Shown here one piece after another: positions 7,926 to 14,783 of a stretch of DNA of 26,960 bases. How positions within the stretch are numbered: the first letter of the stretch is position 1; every line of letters starts with the position of its first letter. The translations under genes were made by a program, and so were the position numbers. Origin of the DNA: a virus. Location: positions 1 through 26,960 of IMG/VR virus record IMGVR_UViG_3300042887_002031, one strand, 5' to 3'. The notes under the pieces are model-generated. The model was not told the origin of the DNA, did no database searches, and saw only the letters and a list, made by a program, of their open reading frames with translations.

Positions 7926-8863
7926 TTCTTAGTTGTGTTAACCCATCCAGTTGGCGCTTCATGCGGAAAGTAATATCCTCTTTTGGATGCATCTGATGGA
8001 TCGGTGAAGTATTTCTTACCTTTATTCTTAGCAATCATTCCCTTTTTAGCAAGTGACATTTTATCTTTAGATTCTGCGCTACGTTTCATACCTCTGTGTT
8101 TTTCAGCAGTCTTACGTATCTTTTCTGGATTATGATTTATTTTTGAAACGTGGTCTGCGCTCTTTTTCATACCAGTCAATGCCTTGCTAATCTTTTCGCC
8201 AAACCCATCTGGCTTTGGCATACCTTTTAATTTTTGCGATACAATCCGGCCATTAGATTTTCTCGTTTCAGGTAAAGCTTCTATCATTTGGTTTCTTTTA
8301 TGATAAAATTCTTCGGCTGCGGATTGAATACCAGGCAATTCATACTGTATATTACCATTAGGATTGCCGCATTCATAAATTACTTTTACTCGCGCAGCGT
8401 GGGCATTGCAATCTTTAAGATAACCCAATTCATTTATTGCATCCTCTACGGTATGGAATATTCTTCCATCAGTGTGTGCTATTTTATAACCATTTCCAGT
8501 AGGCAGTCCGGTTTTTTGTTTACTTAATTTTTCACGAGTTTCTTTACTATGCGTCTTTCCGTAAAATCCATTATTTTCACCATGCAGTACACAAACGTTA
8601 CCTCCAACTGATAGATTATAAGTGTCTTCTCTTAAAGTAAAGTCACGATCAACAATTCTTTTTTCTTCAGCCTCAGCTTCTTCTTTGGTATTGTATACAG
8701 CTAAGATTTCTTTATTAAATTGGTCAACCCCATACTTCTCAACAGCTCTTCTTATCAGTTTACCCGATCCCATATATCCATCATCTATGTTACACGTAGA
8801 ATGATAACCTACATAGATTTTGCCATTAATTTTATTAGTGATTTTATAAACCGTATAATACAT
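7922..8863 (-). CDS. GIY-YIG homing endonuclease from internal start (alternative product)
   Basis: The last 313 codons of the terminase-N ORF can be made separately. An ATG at 8861-8863 (MYYTVYKITNKINGKIYVG) is preceded by GAGGAA three nt upstream and by an exact late-promoter octamer at 8887-8894. Residues of about 1-90 form the GIY-YIG nuclease: the VYKI and YVG strands, the Arg helix (GSGKLIRRAVEKYG), a Glu-bearing helix and a TYNLSVGG turn. Residues of about 95-118 (HSKETREKLSKQKTG) and 225-280 carry NUMOD3-like DNA-binding repeats, and the tail ends FPHEAPTGWVN as in other phage endonucleases. By analogy with T4 homing endonucleases it would cut intein-less gene 17 and drive spread of the element. 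Independent expression is inferred from the embedded signals. Confidence 0.72.
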   Translation of the reverse strand: MYYTVYKITNKINGKIYVGYHSTCNIDDGYMGSGKLIRRAVEKYGVDQFNKEILAVYNTKEEAEAEEKRIVDRDFTLREDTYNLSVGGNVCVLHGENNGFYGKTHSKETREKLSKQKTGLPTGNGYKIAHTDGRIFHTVEDAINELGYLKDCNAHAARVKVIYECGNPNGNIQYELPGIQSAAEEFYHKRNQMIEALPETRKSNGRIVSQKLKGMPKPDGFGEKISKALTGMKKSADHVSKINHNPEKIRKTAEKHRGMKRSAESKDKMSLAKKGMIAKNKGKKYFTDPSDASKRGYYFPHEAPTGWVNTTKK

Positions 8864-9475
8864 ATGTTCCTCGATGAGTTTACTTTTATTTATATAATCA
8901 TCTATTTTAACATAGTAAATTGCATCATTTTCATATATGCAAATTTTGGTATCACCTGTCACACAATTCATACTCAAGCCTCGAATGCTACTACCGCTAG
9001 TTGCCGCTGCAATAATTTGGCTGTTGTTGCTAAACTTGATACTACCTTTGTTCAATACCTTACACCCAGGCTGCAGGAAGAATGGCAGGTTCTCCAACAT
9101 TAGTGTAAGGCGGCTCAACATCTCACGTGCAGTTGCACCTTTGTTGGCAAGTATACCAATAGTCTTGTCAGGATTAAAGATGACATAGTGAAGGAGCCAT
9201 GCCACACTTGTTATACTTTTACCACTTTGACGACATGCTAATACTATATTGAAACGGTTATCACTAAAATGTTTTACCATATTTTCTTGATAACCACGCA
9301 GCTTAAAAGGAACAAGCCCATGATCCAAGTGAATAACCTTTACATACTGCTCACAAAAATAACCAACATCTGCCATGCAGCGCTGATATTCAACTATCTC
9401 ATGAGCGGTAAAGTTTTGCTGCACACCATCGCCCTTCACGTGTGGGTTGCCATTATAGTTAAGTCCAGAATTCAT
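7922..9475 (-). CDS. 17: Large terminase N-half + N-intein + GIY-YIG endonuclease fusion
   Basis: A 517-residue composite. Residues 1-170 are the N-terminal half of the large terminase ATPase, with the adenine-binding and Walker A region (ACRQSGKS at about 80-87) and a normal end at SSIRGLSMN just before Walker B. Residue 171 is Cys1 of an intein whose block A reads CVTGDTKICIYEND. After about 27-34 intein residues the frame runs straight into a GIY-YIG homing endonuclease with NUMOD3-like repeats and stops at ATGA, overlapping the C-half gene. I chose ATG 9473-9475 (MNSGLNYNGNP) because the 11-codon upstream extension would need a TTG start. TATAAATA lies about 58 nt upstream. Packaging function needs trans-splicing with the next ORF. 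Confidence 0.92.
   Translation of the reverse strand: MNSGLNYNGNPHVKGDGVQQNFTAHEIVEYQRCMADVGYFCEQYVKVIHLDHGLVPFKLRGYQENMVKHFSDNRFNIVLACRQSGKSITSVAWLLHYVIFNPDKTIGILANKGATAREMLSRLTLMLENLPFFLQPGCKVLNKGSIKFSNNSQIIAAATSGSSIRGLSMNCVTGDTKICIYENDAIYYVKIDDYINKSKLIEEHMYYTVYKITNKINGKIYVGYHSTCNIDDGYMGSGKLIRRAVEKYGVDQFNKEILAVYNTKEEAEAEEKRIVDRDFTLREDTYNLSVGGNVCVLHGENNGFYGKTHSKETREKLSKQKTGLPTGNGYKIAHTDGRIFHTVEDAINELGYLKDCNAHAARVKVIYECGNPNGNIQYELPGIQSAAEEFYHKRNQMIEALPETRKSNGRIVSQKLKGMPKPDGFGEKISKALTGMKKSADHVSKINHNPEKIRKTAEKHRGMKRSAESKDKMSLAKKGMIAKNKGKKYFTDPSDASKRGYYFPHEAPTGWVNTTKK
8884..8965 (-). other. N-intein segment (IntN, about 27 residues)
   Basis: Starts at Cys1 (codon 8963-8965) right after extein Asn170. 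Block A is CVTGDTKICI; the piece ends near VKIDDYINK, before the linker leading to the GIY-YIG domain. Its 3' boundary is approximate. The length resembles the 25-residue IntN of the atypically split AceL-TerL intein. Confidence 0.85.
8887..8894 (-). promoter_or_regulatory. Late promoter box inside N-intein coding sequence, driving the endonuclease
   Basis: Exact TATAAATA formed by the codons for Tyr-Ile-Asn-Lys of IntN, 23 nt before the internal ATG at 8863. The intervening leader contains GAGGAA (8867-8872). The combination gives the endonuclease its own transcription and translation start. Confidence 0.65.
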
Positions 9476-9688
9476 AATTATTGTAATACTTTTCCAAGAG
9501 ATTGCCAATCTTTAAACTTTTGACTCTTACATCTATTTATACATAAGGATTGCCGTTTGGATGACTCGACATATTTATTTATTTTTACCTTTACAAGTTT
9601 GCAGAACCCTGTTACAATTGATTTAGATCAAACCGCTAATGGCAATCTAATTATATATCCATTCGACCAAAGGTTCCCGAAGGGATGG
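9476..9688. other. 213-nt intergenic region between genes 16 and 17
   Basis: It holds the gene 17 late-promoter box (9534-9541), a GC-rich hairpin overlapping the gene 16 stop (GACCA 9665-9669 with TGGTC 9686-9690, enclosing an inner TCCC/GGGA stem) and an 11-codon minus-strand mini-ORF (9537-9572) resembling the gene 17 N-terminus. I see no other gene. Confidence 0.6.
9534..9541 (-). promoter_or_regulatory. Late promoter box upstream of gene 17
   Basis: Exact TATAAATA followed by GATG on the minus strand, about 58 nt before the chosen gene 17 start. No good Shine-Dalgarno site in the leader. Confidence 0.7.
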
Positions 9689-10153
9689 TCAAACATCAAC
9701 TGTTGTTTCACTTTGACTTTTAAGGAACTTCTGCAATTCAGTGGTTGTTCCAACAAAGATACTGTTGTTTGTGGTATTGGAGCCAACAGTTAGACTCTTT
9801 GGAGTCGCAGGTTCAATCACAAGTTTCTTACGGTCGCGTTGCAATGTTAGCAATTGACTATTCATATCCGCAGCACTCTTAATCATTGCAGCTAGCACTT
9901 CAAATGCGCGTGGGTGTTCAGCGTCGGCCGCAAGTGCATGCATTGTTGCAATTGCTTCATCACTTGTTCCAATCAACTTTTTAATATGATCGCGTGCAAA
10001 GTTGTAGTCTTCCTCTACATCAACACTAATATCATCCGCTGATGGCAACATACTTTTGATGCTTTGCACCACAGGCTCTGCAACAACCGCTGGTAAATTG
10101 TTTTGTAGCGAATCAAGTATGTCTTGTCGTGTTTTTGTTTGTTTGAGACTCAT
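9689..10153 (-). CDS. 16: Small terminase subunit, gp16-like
   Basis: DNA-recognition and regulatory subunit of the packaging motor, working with gp17. The length of 154 residues compares with 164 in T4. The central part (about residues 45-110: EEDYNFARDHIKKLIGTSDE, MHALAADAEHPRAFEVLAAM) is the helical oligomerisation core typical of gp16, followed by LLTLQRDRKKLV and a polar tail. The order 15-16-17 matches T4. The start lies 8 nt after the stop of gene 15, so it is probably cotranscribed with it. A hairpin spans its stop codon. Confidence 0.92.
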   Translation of the reverse strand: MSLKQTKTRQDILDSLQNNLPAVVAEPVVQSIKSMLPSADDISVDVEEDYNFARDHIKKLIGTSDEAIATMHALAADAEHPRAFEVLAAMIKSAADMNSQLLTLQRDRKKLVIEPATPKSLTVGSNTTNNSIFVGTTTELQKFLKSQSETTVDV

Positions 10154-10161
10154 ACTATAAA

Positions 10162-10929
10162 TTATTCAAACCCAAATGTAGTAACCACAGTATAATTGTC
10201 AGGTGTGTCGGTTGTCATATTGCCAAGCTTCACATTAACTTTGTCTAGTGGGAATCCGCGCGAGACTGCAGTTGTATCAAGAAAGTTTACATCAATGTTT
10301 TTGATAATACTCGATGTGTTGGTTTGACCAGCAAATTGAACTTTAAGGTTAAAGTCAAGTGTATAGACTAGAGTACGTCGACTAGTCTGATAGTCTCCTT
10401 CATAATCATCACTAAACGTTGTTCCAACTAAAGTAATAGGAACAACGGTATTTGTTCCTGGCACAGCCAAGTCAATAACAGTTATGCTATATTCAGGTGG
10501 AAATGTTGGAATGATTTGCTCAAATATTTGCAATGCATCATCCTGATTGCGTGCATATATACTAAGCTGCATACCAATTATGTATGGTACAGTTTGCCAA
10601 TAATAATTTTTTTTACCTGTTGCAGTATTGGTATTTACAATTTCCTGATTAAGCCGATTCAATTTGGATGCGCTATCATATGTTATACTTGTTATTTCAA
10701 AGCTCATGCGCGGAACCTTTATAGCAATTTCAGTTTCTTTTTGGTCAACGGTGTTTTGACGAATACGCGCAAGCCAATGTTCTTTAGGCCCATATGCAAT
10801 AGGAACTCGAGTAACTGCAGTTAGCTTACCAGCAATCAACTTGCCAGTATGAATGTTGTTAAAAAGAGTGCCAAATACTGACACAATCTTTTTTATGGTT
10901 CCATGATAGTAGTAAGAATTGTCCAACAT
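10162..10929 (-). CDS. 15: Tail sheath stabilizer / tail terminator, gp15-like
   Basis: Forms the hexameric ring capping the tail and joining it to the neck. The 255 residues compare with 272 in T4 gp15. The N-terminus SYYYHGTIKKIVSVFGTLFN is a signature of the family, and the central region (PRMSFEITSITYDSASKLN, PYIIGMQLSIYARNQDDALQ) is strongly conserved across T4-like phages. It starts 5 nt after the gene 14 stop, so it is likely coupled to it. No separate promoter box is seen. Confidence 0.95.
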   Translation of the reverse strand: MLDNSYYYHGTIKKIVSVFGTLFNNIHTGKLIAGKLTAVTRVPIAYGPKEHWLARIRQNTVDQKETEIAIKVPRMSFEITSITYDSASKLNRLNQEIVNTNTATGKKNYYWQTVPYIIGMQLSIYARNQDDALQIFEQIIPTFPPEYSITVIDLAVPGTNTVVPITLVGTTFSDDYEGDYQTSRRTLVYTLDFNLKVQFAGQTNTSSIIKNIDVNFLDTTAVSRGFPLDKVNVKLGNMTTDTPDNYTVVTTFGFE

Positions 10930-10934
10930 ATGTG

Positions 10935-11852
10935 TTATTGATCTGGTTCGCCAAATGGATTCATTTGGCTAAAGTCGATGTACGCTGCACCGTTGGTTTC
11001 AAAAACATCGTTTTGAGCATTGATGTCGTTTTCAAATGCATCTTCATCAGTACTGCTCATTGCATATACTTCTTGAATTGTAACAACATAACCGTTATCA
11101 ATGCTAGTCAGTGTATCACCTGCATCTATAATATGATAGTCGGCGTCATTCCAAGAAGGTACCCCAAGTTTGGTGCGCACTACACCGTTGCTATCTTTAT
11201 AATAACCAAGAAATTCGAGCGTTCCAGTAACGCTTGTGCCAGACAAACTAACAGTTAGCGTTTCTCCGGCTGTAAATGTTTGCCCAGCCACACTAGTTGT
11301 GCGTACGCTTTGCGCTTGGGCTGCAGTGTATTGTATAGCATCAACTTCACCAACTCCAGTATCAATGTCCTGATTGCTATATTCAAAATTCTCACATGTC
11401 AATTTGAATGTGGGAACTTGACCAGCTTGATAGAATGGTTTTTTATCTTCAACGTAACGAATCTCAAATAAGCCTTTTGTCAATGGCACATAGATAAGAT
11501 CACCTTCACGTGGGCGCGCACCACCTTCAGTAACACCATAGCGGCCAATCAACTGATTCCAACGGCGATTAGCAACAACAAAAGTAACTTGGTCTCGGAA
11601 TTCAAAACCAAACTTATTCATTAGCTTACCATCACCTTCAAAGCCATCTACGCTTTCAACATACATTTCAATTTTAAATGCACTCTCAAAACGCGAAAGC
11701 ATGTCTTCATTTAAAATGGTATCCAATTGCACCACCTTGCGTGGTATATAGTAGACATCATGTCCGTAAATGGACATTGCTTCAATTATTAAATCTTCAT
11801 AAAGGCTTTTTTCGCTACGAGTACCATGGGAAAAATATACATTGCGTGCCAT
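10935..11852 (-). CDS. 14: Neck protein, gp14-like
   Basis: Component of the head-completion and neck complex (gp13/gp14) that readies the filled head for tail joining. The 305 residues make it longer than T4 gp14 (256). The N-terminus (MARNVYFSHGT, then LYEDLIIEAMSIYGHDVYYI) and the VTEGGARPREGDLIYVPL segment identify the family. An extra Thr/Gly/Val-rich stretch of about 70 residues (about 190-260, around TFTAGETLTVSLSGTSVTG) accounts for the added length and looks like a small beta insertion. TATAAATA lies exactly 6 nt before the ATG, so the transcript from it would be nearly leaderless. Confidence 0.94.
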   Translation of the reverse strand: MARNVYFSHGTRSEKSLYEDLIIEAMSIYGHDVYYIPRKVVQLDTILNEDMLSRFESAFKIEMYVESVDGFEGDGKLMNKFGFEFRDQVTFVVANRRWNQLIGRYGVTEGGARPREGDLIYVPLTKGLFEIRYVEDKKPFYQAGQVPTFKLTCENFEYSNQDIDTGVGEVDAIQYTAAQAQSVRTTSVAGQTFTAGETLTVSLSGTSVTGTLEFLGYYKDSNGVVRTKLGVPSWNDADYHIIDAGDTLTSIDNGYVVTIQEVYAMSSTDEDAFENDINAQNDVFETNGAAYIDFSQMNPFGEPDQ

Positions 11853-11858
11853 TGGAGT

Positions 11859-11866
11859 TATTTATA
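11859..11866 (-). promoter_or_regulatory. Late promoter box of gene 14 (6 nt from ATG)
   Basis: TATAAATA-ACTCCA-ATG on the minus strand. The spacing predicts a transcription start at or next to the start codon. Confidence 0.75.
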
Positions 11867-11889
11867 AACTTAACCGACAAAGAATTCTA

Positions 11890-12636
11890 CTAGCCGCAAT
11901 AAAAGTCAGGCGGGAATTGATAACGAGACTCAAAGTCTTCTTCAATCTTTTGGATTTCAGCCGTTGCATCATCAAATAATGCTCGGCCGTTTAGTGTAAC
12001 TCCGCCTGGCAGTTGCATACCTTCGAATTTCAACATATTCGAAGCCCATTGCTTTTTTAACAGAGCAGTAGCATAACGCTTAAGTACCATGTCATTGTAT
12101 ACATCGCCAAATGCATTGGGATCAATTGTTTGATATGCTTCAACCACAATATATTGCCCAACTTTTAGAGTAGTCTTCCAGTCATCATCAATGCTTAAGC
12201 GATTCATGTGGCGTGCAAAAGTAATTTGCTGACTAGAACCAGTAAGAATCATTTCAAGCAAACCCATATATTCTTTAGTCATCTGATAACTAATAATACT
12301 CTCAGGGCGACGAAGACCATACAGGTCATTAAGATACATCTGATACTTGACACTAAACATATCACTTGCATCGCCGCGGTTGATATTCATTACGCGTAGC
12401 ACGCAAATCAAACTGTCTGGGAGAGTAAAATAGCTGTTGTCAAAGTCGGTCTGAGTAATGACATGTTTATAGAATACTCTTGTCACACCATCATTATGGT
12501 ATTCTTGATAGAATTGAATAGCCTCATCAAGTCGGTCTTCAATCTGATCGTCATCAATGTTTATTTCAAGCACAGGAGCGCCCAATGCTCGTAGGCAATA
12601 GTCAACCAATCCTTGTCGTGTAGTAGGGCGCGCCAT
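11890..12636 (-). CDS. 13: Neck protein, gp13-like
   Basis: Head-completion protein that binds the portal with gp14. The 248 residues compare with 309 in T4. The N-terminal helix region (GLVDYCLRALGAPVLEINI, DQIEDRLDEAIQFYQEYH) is diagnostic, and the segment TFARHMNRLSIDDDWKTTLK followed by GQYIVVEAYQTIDPN is conserved in marine homologues. It is first in the core operon after the fibre module. The ATG is exactly 6 nt after TATAAATA and has no Shine-Dalgarno site. Confidence 0.94.
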   Translation of the reverse strand: MARPTTRQGLVDYCLRALGAPVLEINIDDDQIEDRLDEAIQFYQEYHNDGVTRVFYKHVITQTDFDNSYFTLPDSLICVLRVMNINRGDASDMFSVKYQMYLNDLYGLRRPESIISYQMTKEYMGLLEMILTGSSQQITFARHMNRLSIDDDWKTTLKVGQYIVVEAYQTIDPNAFGDVYNDMVLKRYATALLKKQWASNMLKFEGMQLPGGVTLNGRALFDDATAEIQKIEEDFESRYQFPPDFYCG

Positions 12637-12642
12637 ATACTG

Positions 12643-12650
12643 TATTTATA
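12643..12650 (-). promoter_or_regulatory. Late promoter box of gene 13 (6 nt from ATG)
   Basis: TATAAATA-CAGTAT-ATG on the minus strand, nearly identical to the box of the 24354 gene (TATAAATA-CAGAAT-ATG). Confidence 0.75.
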
Positions 12651-12652
12651 AC

Positions 12653-12940
12653 TTATGCCCACCAGATATTCGGGACGGACTCGTCAACTGGGCGGGGATC
12701 GCCCGATGCGCTTGACCAGTGGACGAACTGCTCGCCGCCTACCGGAATCGGGATTCCGACAAGATCACGGAATAGCACCCACCACTCTCCGGCAAACTCG
12801 CCCACAACGCACAGCGCGTGTTCGTGTGACGCAAGATTGGATTGCACCTCGCCGTTATCATCAGGCGCAGCAAACCCATTGGCGATGCCGAACTGCTCGG
12901 CTATTGCTTTTGATGCGAATTTTAGAATGTAGTCGGTCAT
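12653..12940 (-). CDS. Small fibre-partner protein (paralogue of 14995-15375)
   Basis: A 95-residue protein without a family name I can give. It aligns along its length with the 126-residue product of 14995-15375. Shared features are DY-LKF at the N-terminus, a central ALCV-GE, then W-LFRDL, V-WSS, RPVDESVPNIWWA (RP...PN-WA in both) and a C-terminal Trp-Ala. The start overlaps the stop of the fibre gene 12937 by 4 nt, as its paralogue overlaps its own fibre gene. A role in assembling, capping or chaperoning the fibre is inferred from this repeated pairing. The DNA is much more GC-rich than the neighbouring core genes, pointing to transfer as a unit with its fibre. Confidence 0.75.
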   Translation of the reverse strand: MTDYILKFASKAIAEQFGIANGFAAPDDNGEVQSNLASHEHALCVVGEFAGEWWVLFRDLVGIPIPVGGEQFVHWSSASGDPRPVDESVPNIWWA

Positions 12941-13965
12941 GCAGTGATGGCTTGGAGTTTGGCGTTGGGCAGGCGTTTCTTGTAGTAGCGGACAAATTGA
13001 ATGTGCTTTGTGCCAAAGGCCCCGCTATTATCGTAGCCTATACGCAAGTCGGTAGAGTCTGGAATAGTCCCGTTCGTATTTGTGCCGGAATCACCAAGAA
13101 GCCCACTGTATGAACTTTGATAGTCATTGATTGCGTAAGCCAATCCAAGTTTTATCGGGTAAGTGGCTCCCGACGCAACGATTGTTCCGGTGAAATCAGG
13201 TGGTGGTGGTGGCGCAAAATATATGGCCGTTGACCCGAATATGGCAAATGTGCGGGCTGAAGGCGACGTGCAAACAAAGGTGTTAGCGAAGCCGTTCACT
13301 GACGCCCCAGATGAGCCGACTCCGACCACGCAGGTGCCAGCGAACCTGTTCCAAAAGCTCGTGAAGTCCGCTCCGATAATACTGCAAACATCCGCGCTAC
13401 GGGCGAGAGGTCCGCTGGTTGTCTGGATAAAGCTAGATGCTGTCCCGCCTGAGCTCTGTTCAAGCTGTGCGTATTGCACGATTCCAGAAACGGTAAAAGT
13501 GACGTTCCCTCCAATCGCAGTAAAAGAAAATATTCTTCGGGACGGATAAGCCCCTGTTCCAACTATGGTATATGGCGCACCAGTAGCCTTCCCAGACACT
13601 ACCACCGTGCCAGTCCCGTAGAAACTCAACGTGTAGACGGTAGATGAGACGAGTGATCTTGTTTGCGTGGCAAGTTGGGGGACGGCAATACTGCTTGGAT
13701 ACAGCAGGTTGGTGCGTTGTTCCTCAAGAAGCAGACCACGACAGACGCTGGGGGTTGCTGGATCGTGGTCGAAGCGGGCTTGGTTAATAGCAGCAGATTG
13801 GATTAAGCCGTCACTCCCAATAAAGGTAGCAGTAGATGCGCGGGTCAACACCGGAGTCGGACCCTTGCGAGCCGTCAGCGTTTTGTCGGTGGCGAACTGT
13901 AAGTCTAGGGATAGACCGTATGGGTCTTTTATATTACCCCAAAGGTTGATTCCTATGCCTAACAT
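12937..13965 (-). CDS. Fibre-like protein with lectin-type C-terminal domain
   Basis: A 342-residue virion adhesin candidate, using the ATG at 13963-13965; an extension would need TTG. The N-terminal part (LSLDLQFATDKTLTARKGPT, LTRASTATFIGSDGLIQ, FDHDPATPSVCRGLLLEEQR) is a module widespread in phage fibre and spike proteins and shared with the 15372 and 17338 gene products. The C-terminal part (LRIGYDNSGAFGTKHIQFVR, YYKKRLPNAKLQAITA) ends like concanavalin/LamG-type beta sandwiches. Receptor or glycan binding is inferred. The gene is compositionally GC-rich, unlike its neighbours, and overlaps its small partner by 4 nt. No strong Shine-Dalgarno site; it begins 6 nt after the preceding stop. 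Confidence 0.82.
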   Translation of the reverse strand: MLGIGINLWGNIKDPYGLSLDLQFATDKTLTARKGPTPVLTRASTATFIGSDGLIQSAAINQARFDHDPATPSVCRGLLLEEQRTNLLYPSSIAVPQLATQTRSLVSSTVYTLSFYGTGTVVVSGKATGAPYTIVGTGAYPSRRIFSFTAIGGNVTFTVSGIVQYAQLEQSSGGTASSFIQTTSGPLARSADVCSIIGADFTSFWNRFAGTCVVGVGSSGASVNGFANTFVCTSPSARTFAIFGSTAIYFAPPPPPDFTGTIVASGATYPIKLGLAYAINDYQSSYSGLLGDSGTNTNGTIPDSTDLRIGYDNSGAFGTKHIQFVRYYKKRLPNAKLQAITA

Positions 13966-13971
13966 ATGCAA

Positions 13972-14244
13972 TTAGTATAGTATTACAGCAACCGTAGCAG
14001 GTGATGTGGCAGCAGTACCCAGCTTCATGCCAGCAAATGGATACAACCCAGCGGTCACAGCGAAGGTAACTTCAACGCCATCACAACCCATAATCTTAAG
14101 GTTGCCATCCGTGCTAATTAAAAGCCCTTTGAAAAATTTACTAGCATGACTTGTACTAACATGATAGCCACTGGTATAAGCTGGAACTTCATATGTCATT
14201 GCACTATCAAAAACTCTTGCATTACTTACACTTGGAATACTCAT
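13972..14244 (-). CDS. Small virion-like hypothetical protein
   Basis: 90 residues, beta-rich, without signal or membrane segment. The second half (LLISTDGNLKIMGCDGVEVT, GLYPFAGMKLGTAATSPATV) has the pattern of short phage proteins in which a DG-V-F strand pair precedes a G-Y-P hairpin and a GT-A-V end; such genes occur next to fibre and head-decoration genes. The function is not established. The ATG sits exactly 6 nt after TATAAATA, so it probably begins a late transcript that includes the following fibre gene and its partner. Confidence 0.72.
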   Translation of the reverse strand: MSIPSVSNARVFDSAMTYEVPAYTSGYHVSTSHASKFFKGLLISTDGNLKIMGCDGVEVTFAVTAGLYPFAGMKLGTAATSPATVAVILY

Positions 14245-14250
14245 ATGTTA

Positions 14251-14258
14251 TATTTATA
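14251..14258 (-). promoter_or_regulatory. Late promoter box of the 14244 gene (6 nt from ATG)
   Basis: TATAAATA-TAACAT-ATG on the minus strand. It lies in the 9-nt gap after the small membrane protein gene. Confidence 0.75.
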
Positions 14259-14460
14259 CTTTAATTTTAAAAACGAACGGCCATACTATTACAGCTACAA
14301 ATACACTAAACAAATATAAAAACTGTTTGAGTGTTTCCACTTCACAATCAAACGCTGTTTGATTTGCAGCTGCAACTTGTTGCAATATGTAATAGCCTTT
14401 AATGATGAAAGCTAAAACTATACAGACTAATGATGCGACGGCAACTCGATGAGTATTCAT
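14254..14460 (-). CDS. Small two-TM membrane protein (possible holin partner)
   Basis: 68 residues with two hydrophobic spans, about 6-28 (VASLVCIVLAFIIKGYYIL) and about 46-64 (FLYLFSVFVAVIVWPFVF), separated by a polar loop with one Glu-rich turn. It starts inside the stop of the holin-like gene (ATGA overlap), so the two are translationally coupled. A small bitopic or hairpin protein next to a holin could be an antiholin or second holin, but no family match is visible. Its 3' end overlaps the late-promoter box of the next gene. Confidence 0.7.
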   Translation of the reverse strand: MNTHRVAVASLVCIVLAFIIKGYYILQQVAAANQTAFDCEVETLKQFLYLFSVFVAVIVWPFVFKIKV

Positions 14461-14777
14461 TTGCGAGGTAAGAATGATTCTGGTTTGGCCGCAAATTTTT
14501 TTCCAATGCTTACCAAACCTGCTATAATTTCAGGACTAATTACGCCTATGACTCCATAAGTAATTGCTTTATATAGACTTCCTATATCTGTTTGCTCCAA
14601 TAAAAACCATGCAATACCACTTGCCAGCGCAGCAACAAATACTTTCTTAACCTGTTCCAACACAGGCACAGGCGTATTTGTCGAAATCAGACGTGCTAGC
14701 ATCCCTGCCGCTCCTAACAATGGAATAAGCCAGCCGCCATCTAAAAACTCTTTTACCATTGATTTCTCTGCGTCCAT
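14457..14777 (-). CDS. Holin-like membrane protein
   Basis: 106 residues. The N-terminal GGWLIPLLGAAGMLARLIST segment and the later hydrophobic spans (about 46-62, VFVAALASGIAWFLLE, and about 70-90, AITYGVIGVISPEIIAGLV) resemble the LydA/P1-type holin group with three membrane segments and a basic C-terminus (KKFAAKPESFLPRK). Holins form the inner-membrane lesions that let endolysin out. No endolysin gene is present in this window. The ATG is exactly 6 nt after TATAAATA, so expression would be late. Holin assignment is by topology and local similarity. Confidence 0.68.
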   Translation of the reverse strand: MDAEKSMVKEFLDGGWLIPLLGAAGMLARLISTNTPVPVLEQVKKVFVAALASGIAWFLLEQTDIGSLYKAITYGVIGVISPEIIAGLVSIGKKFAAKPESFLPRK

Positions 14778-14783
14778 TGTGTT

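Noticed and set aside
7915-7930. Programmed -1 frameshift joining the two terminase ORFs into one contiguous intein
   Set aside because: No canonical slippery heptamer at AAGAAATGA, a clean ATGA reinitiation site, and a complete endonuclease C-terminus before the stop. A split intein fits better, although a frameshift is not excluded by sequence alone.
9557-9793. Plus-strand 78-codon ORF in the gene 16/17 gap
   Set aside because: Half of it is antisense to gene 16; no promoter or Shine-Dalgarno site. Part of the translation looks protein-like but matches nothing I recognise.
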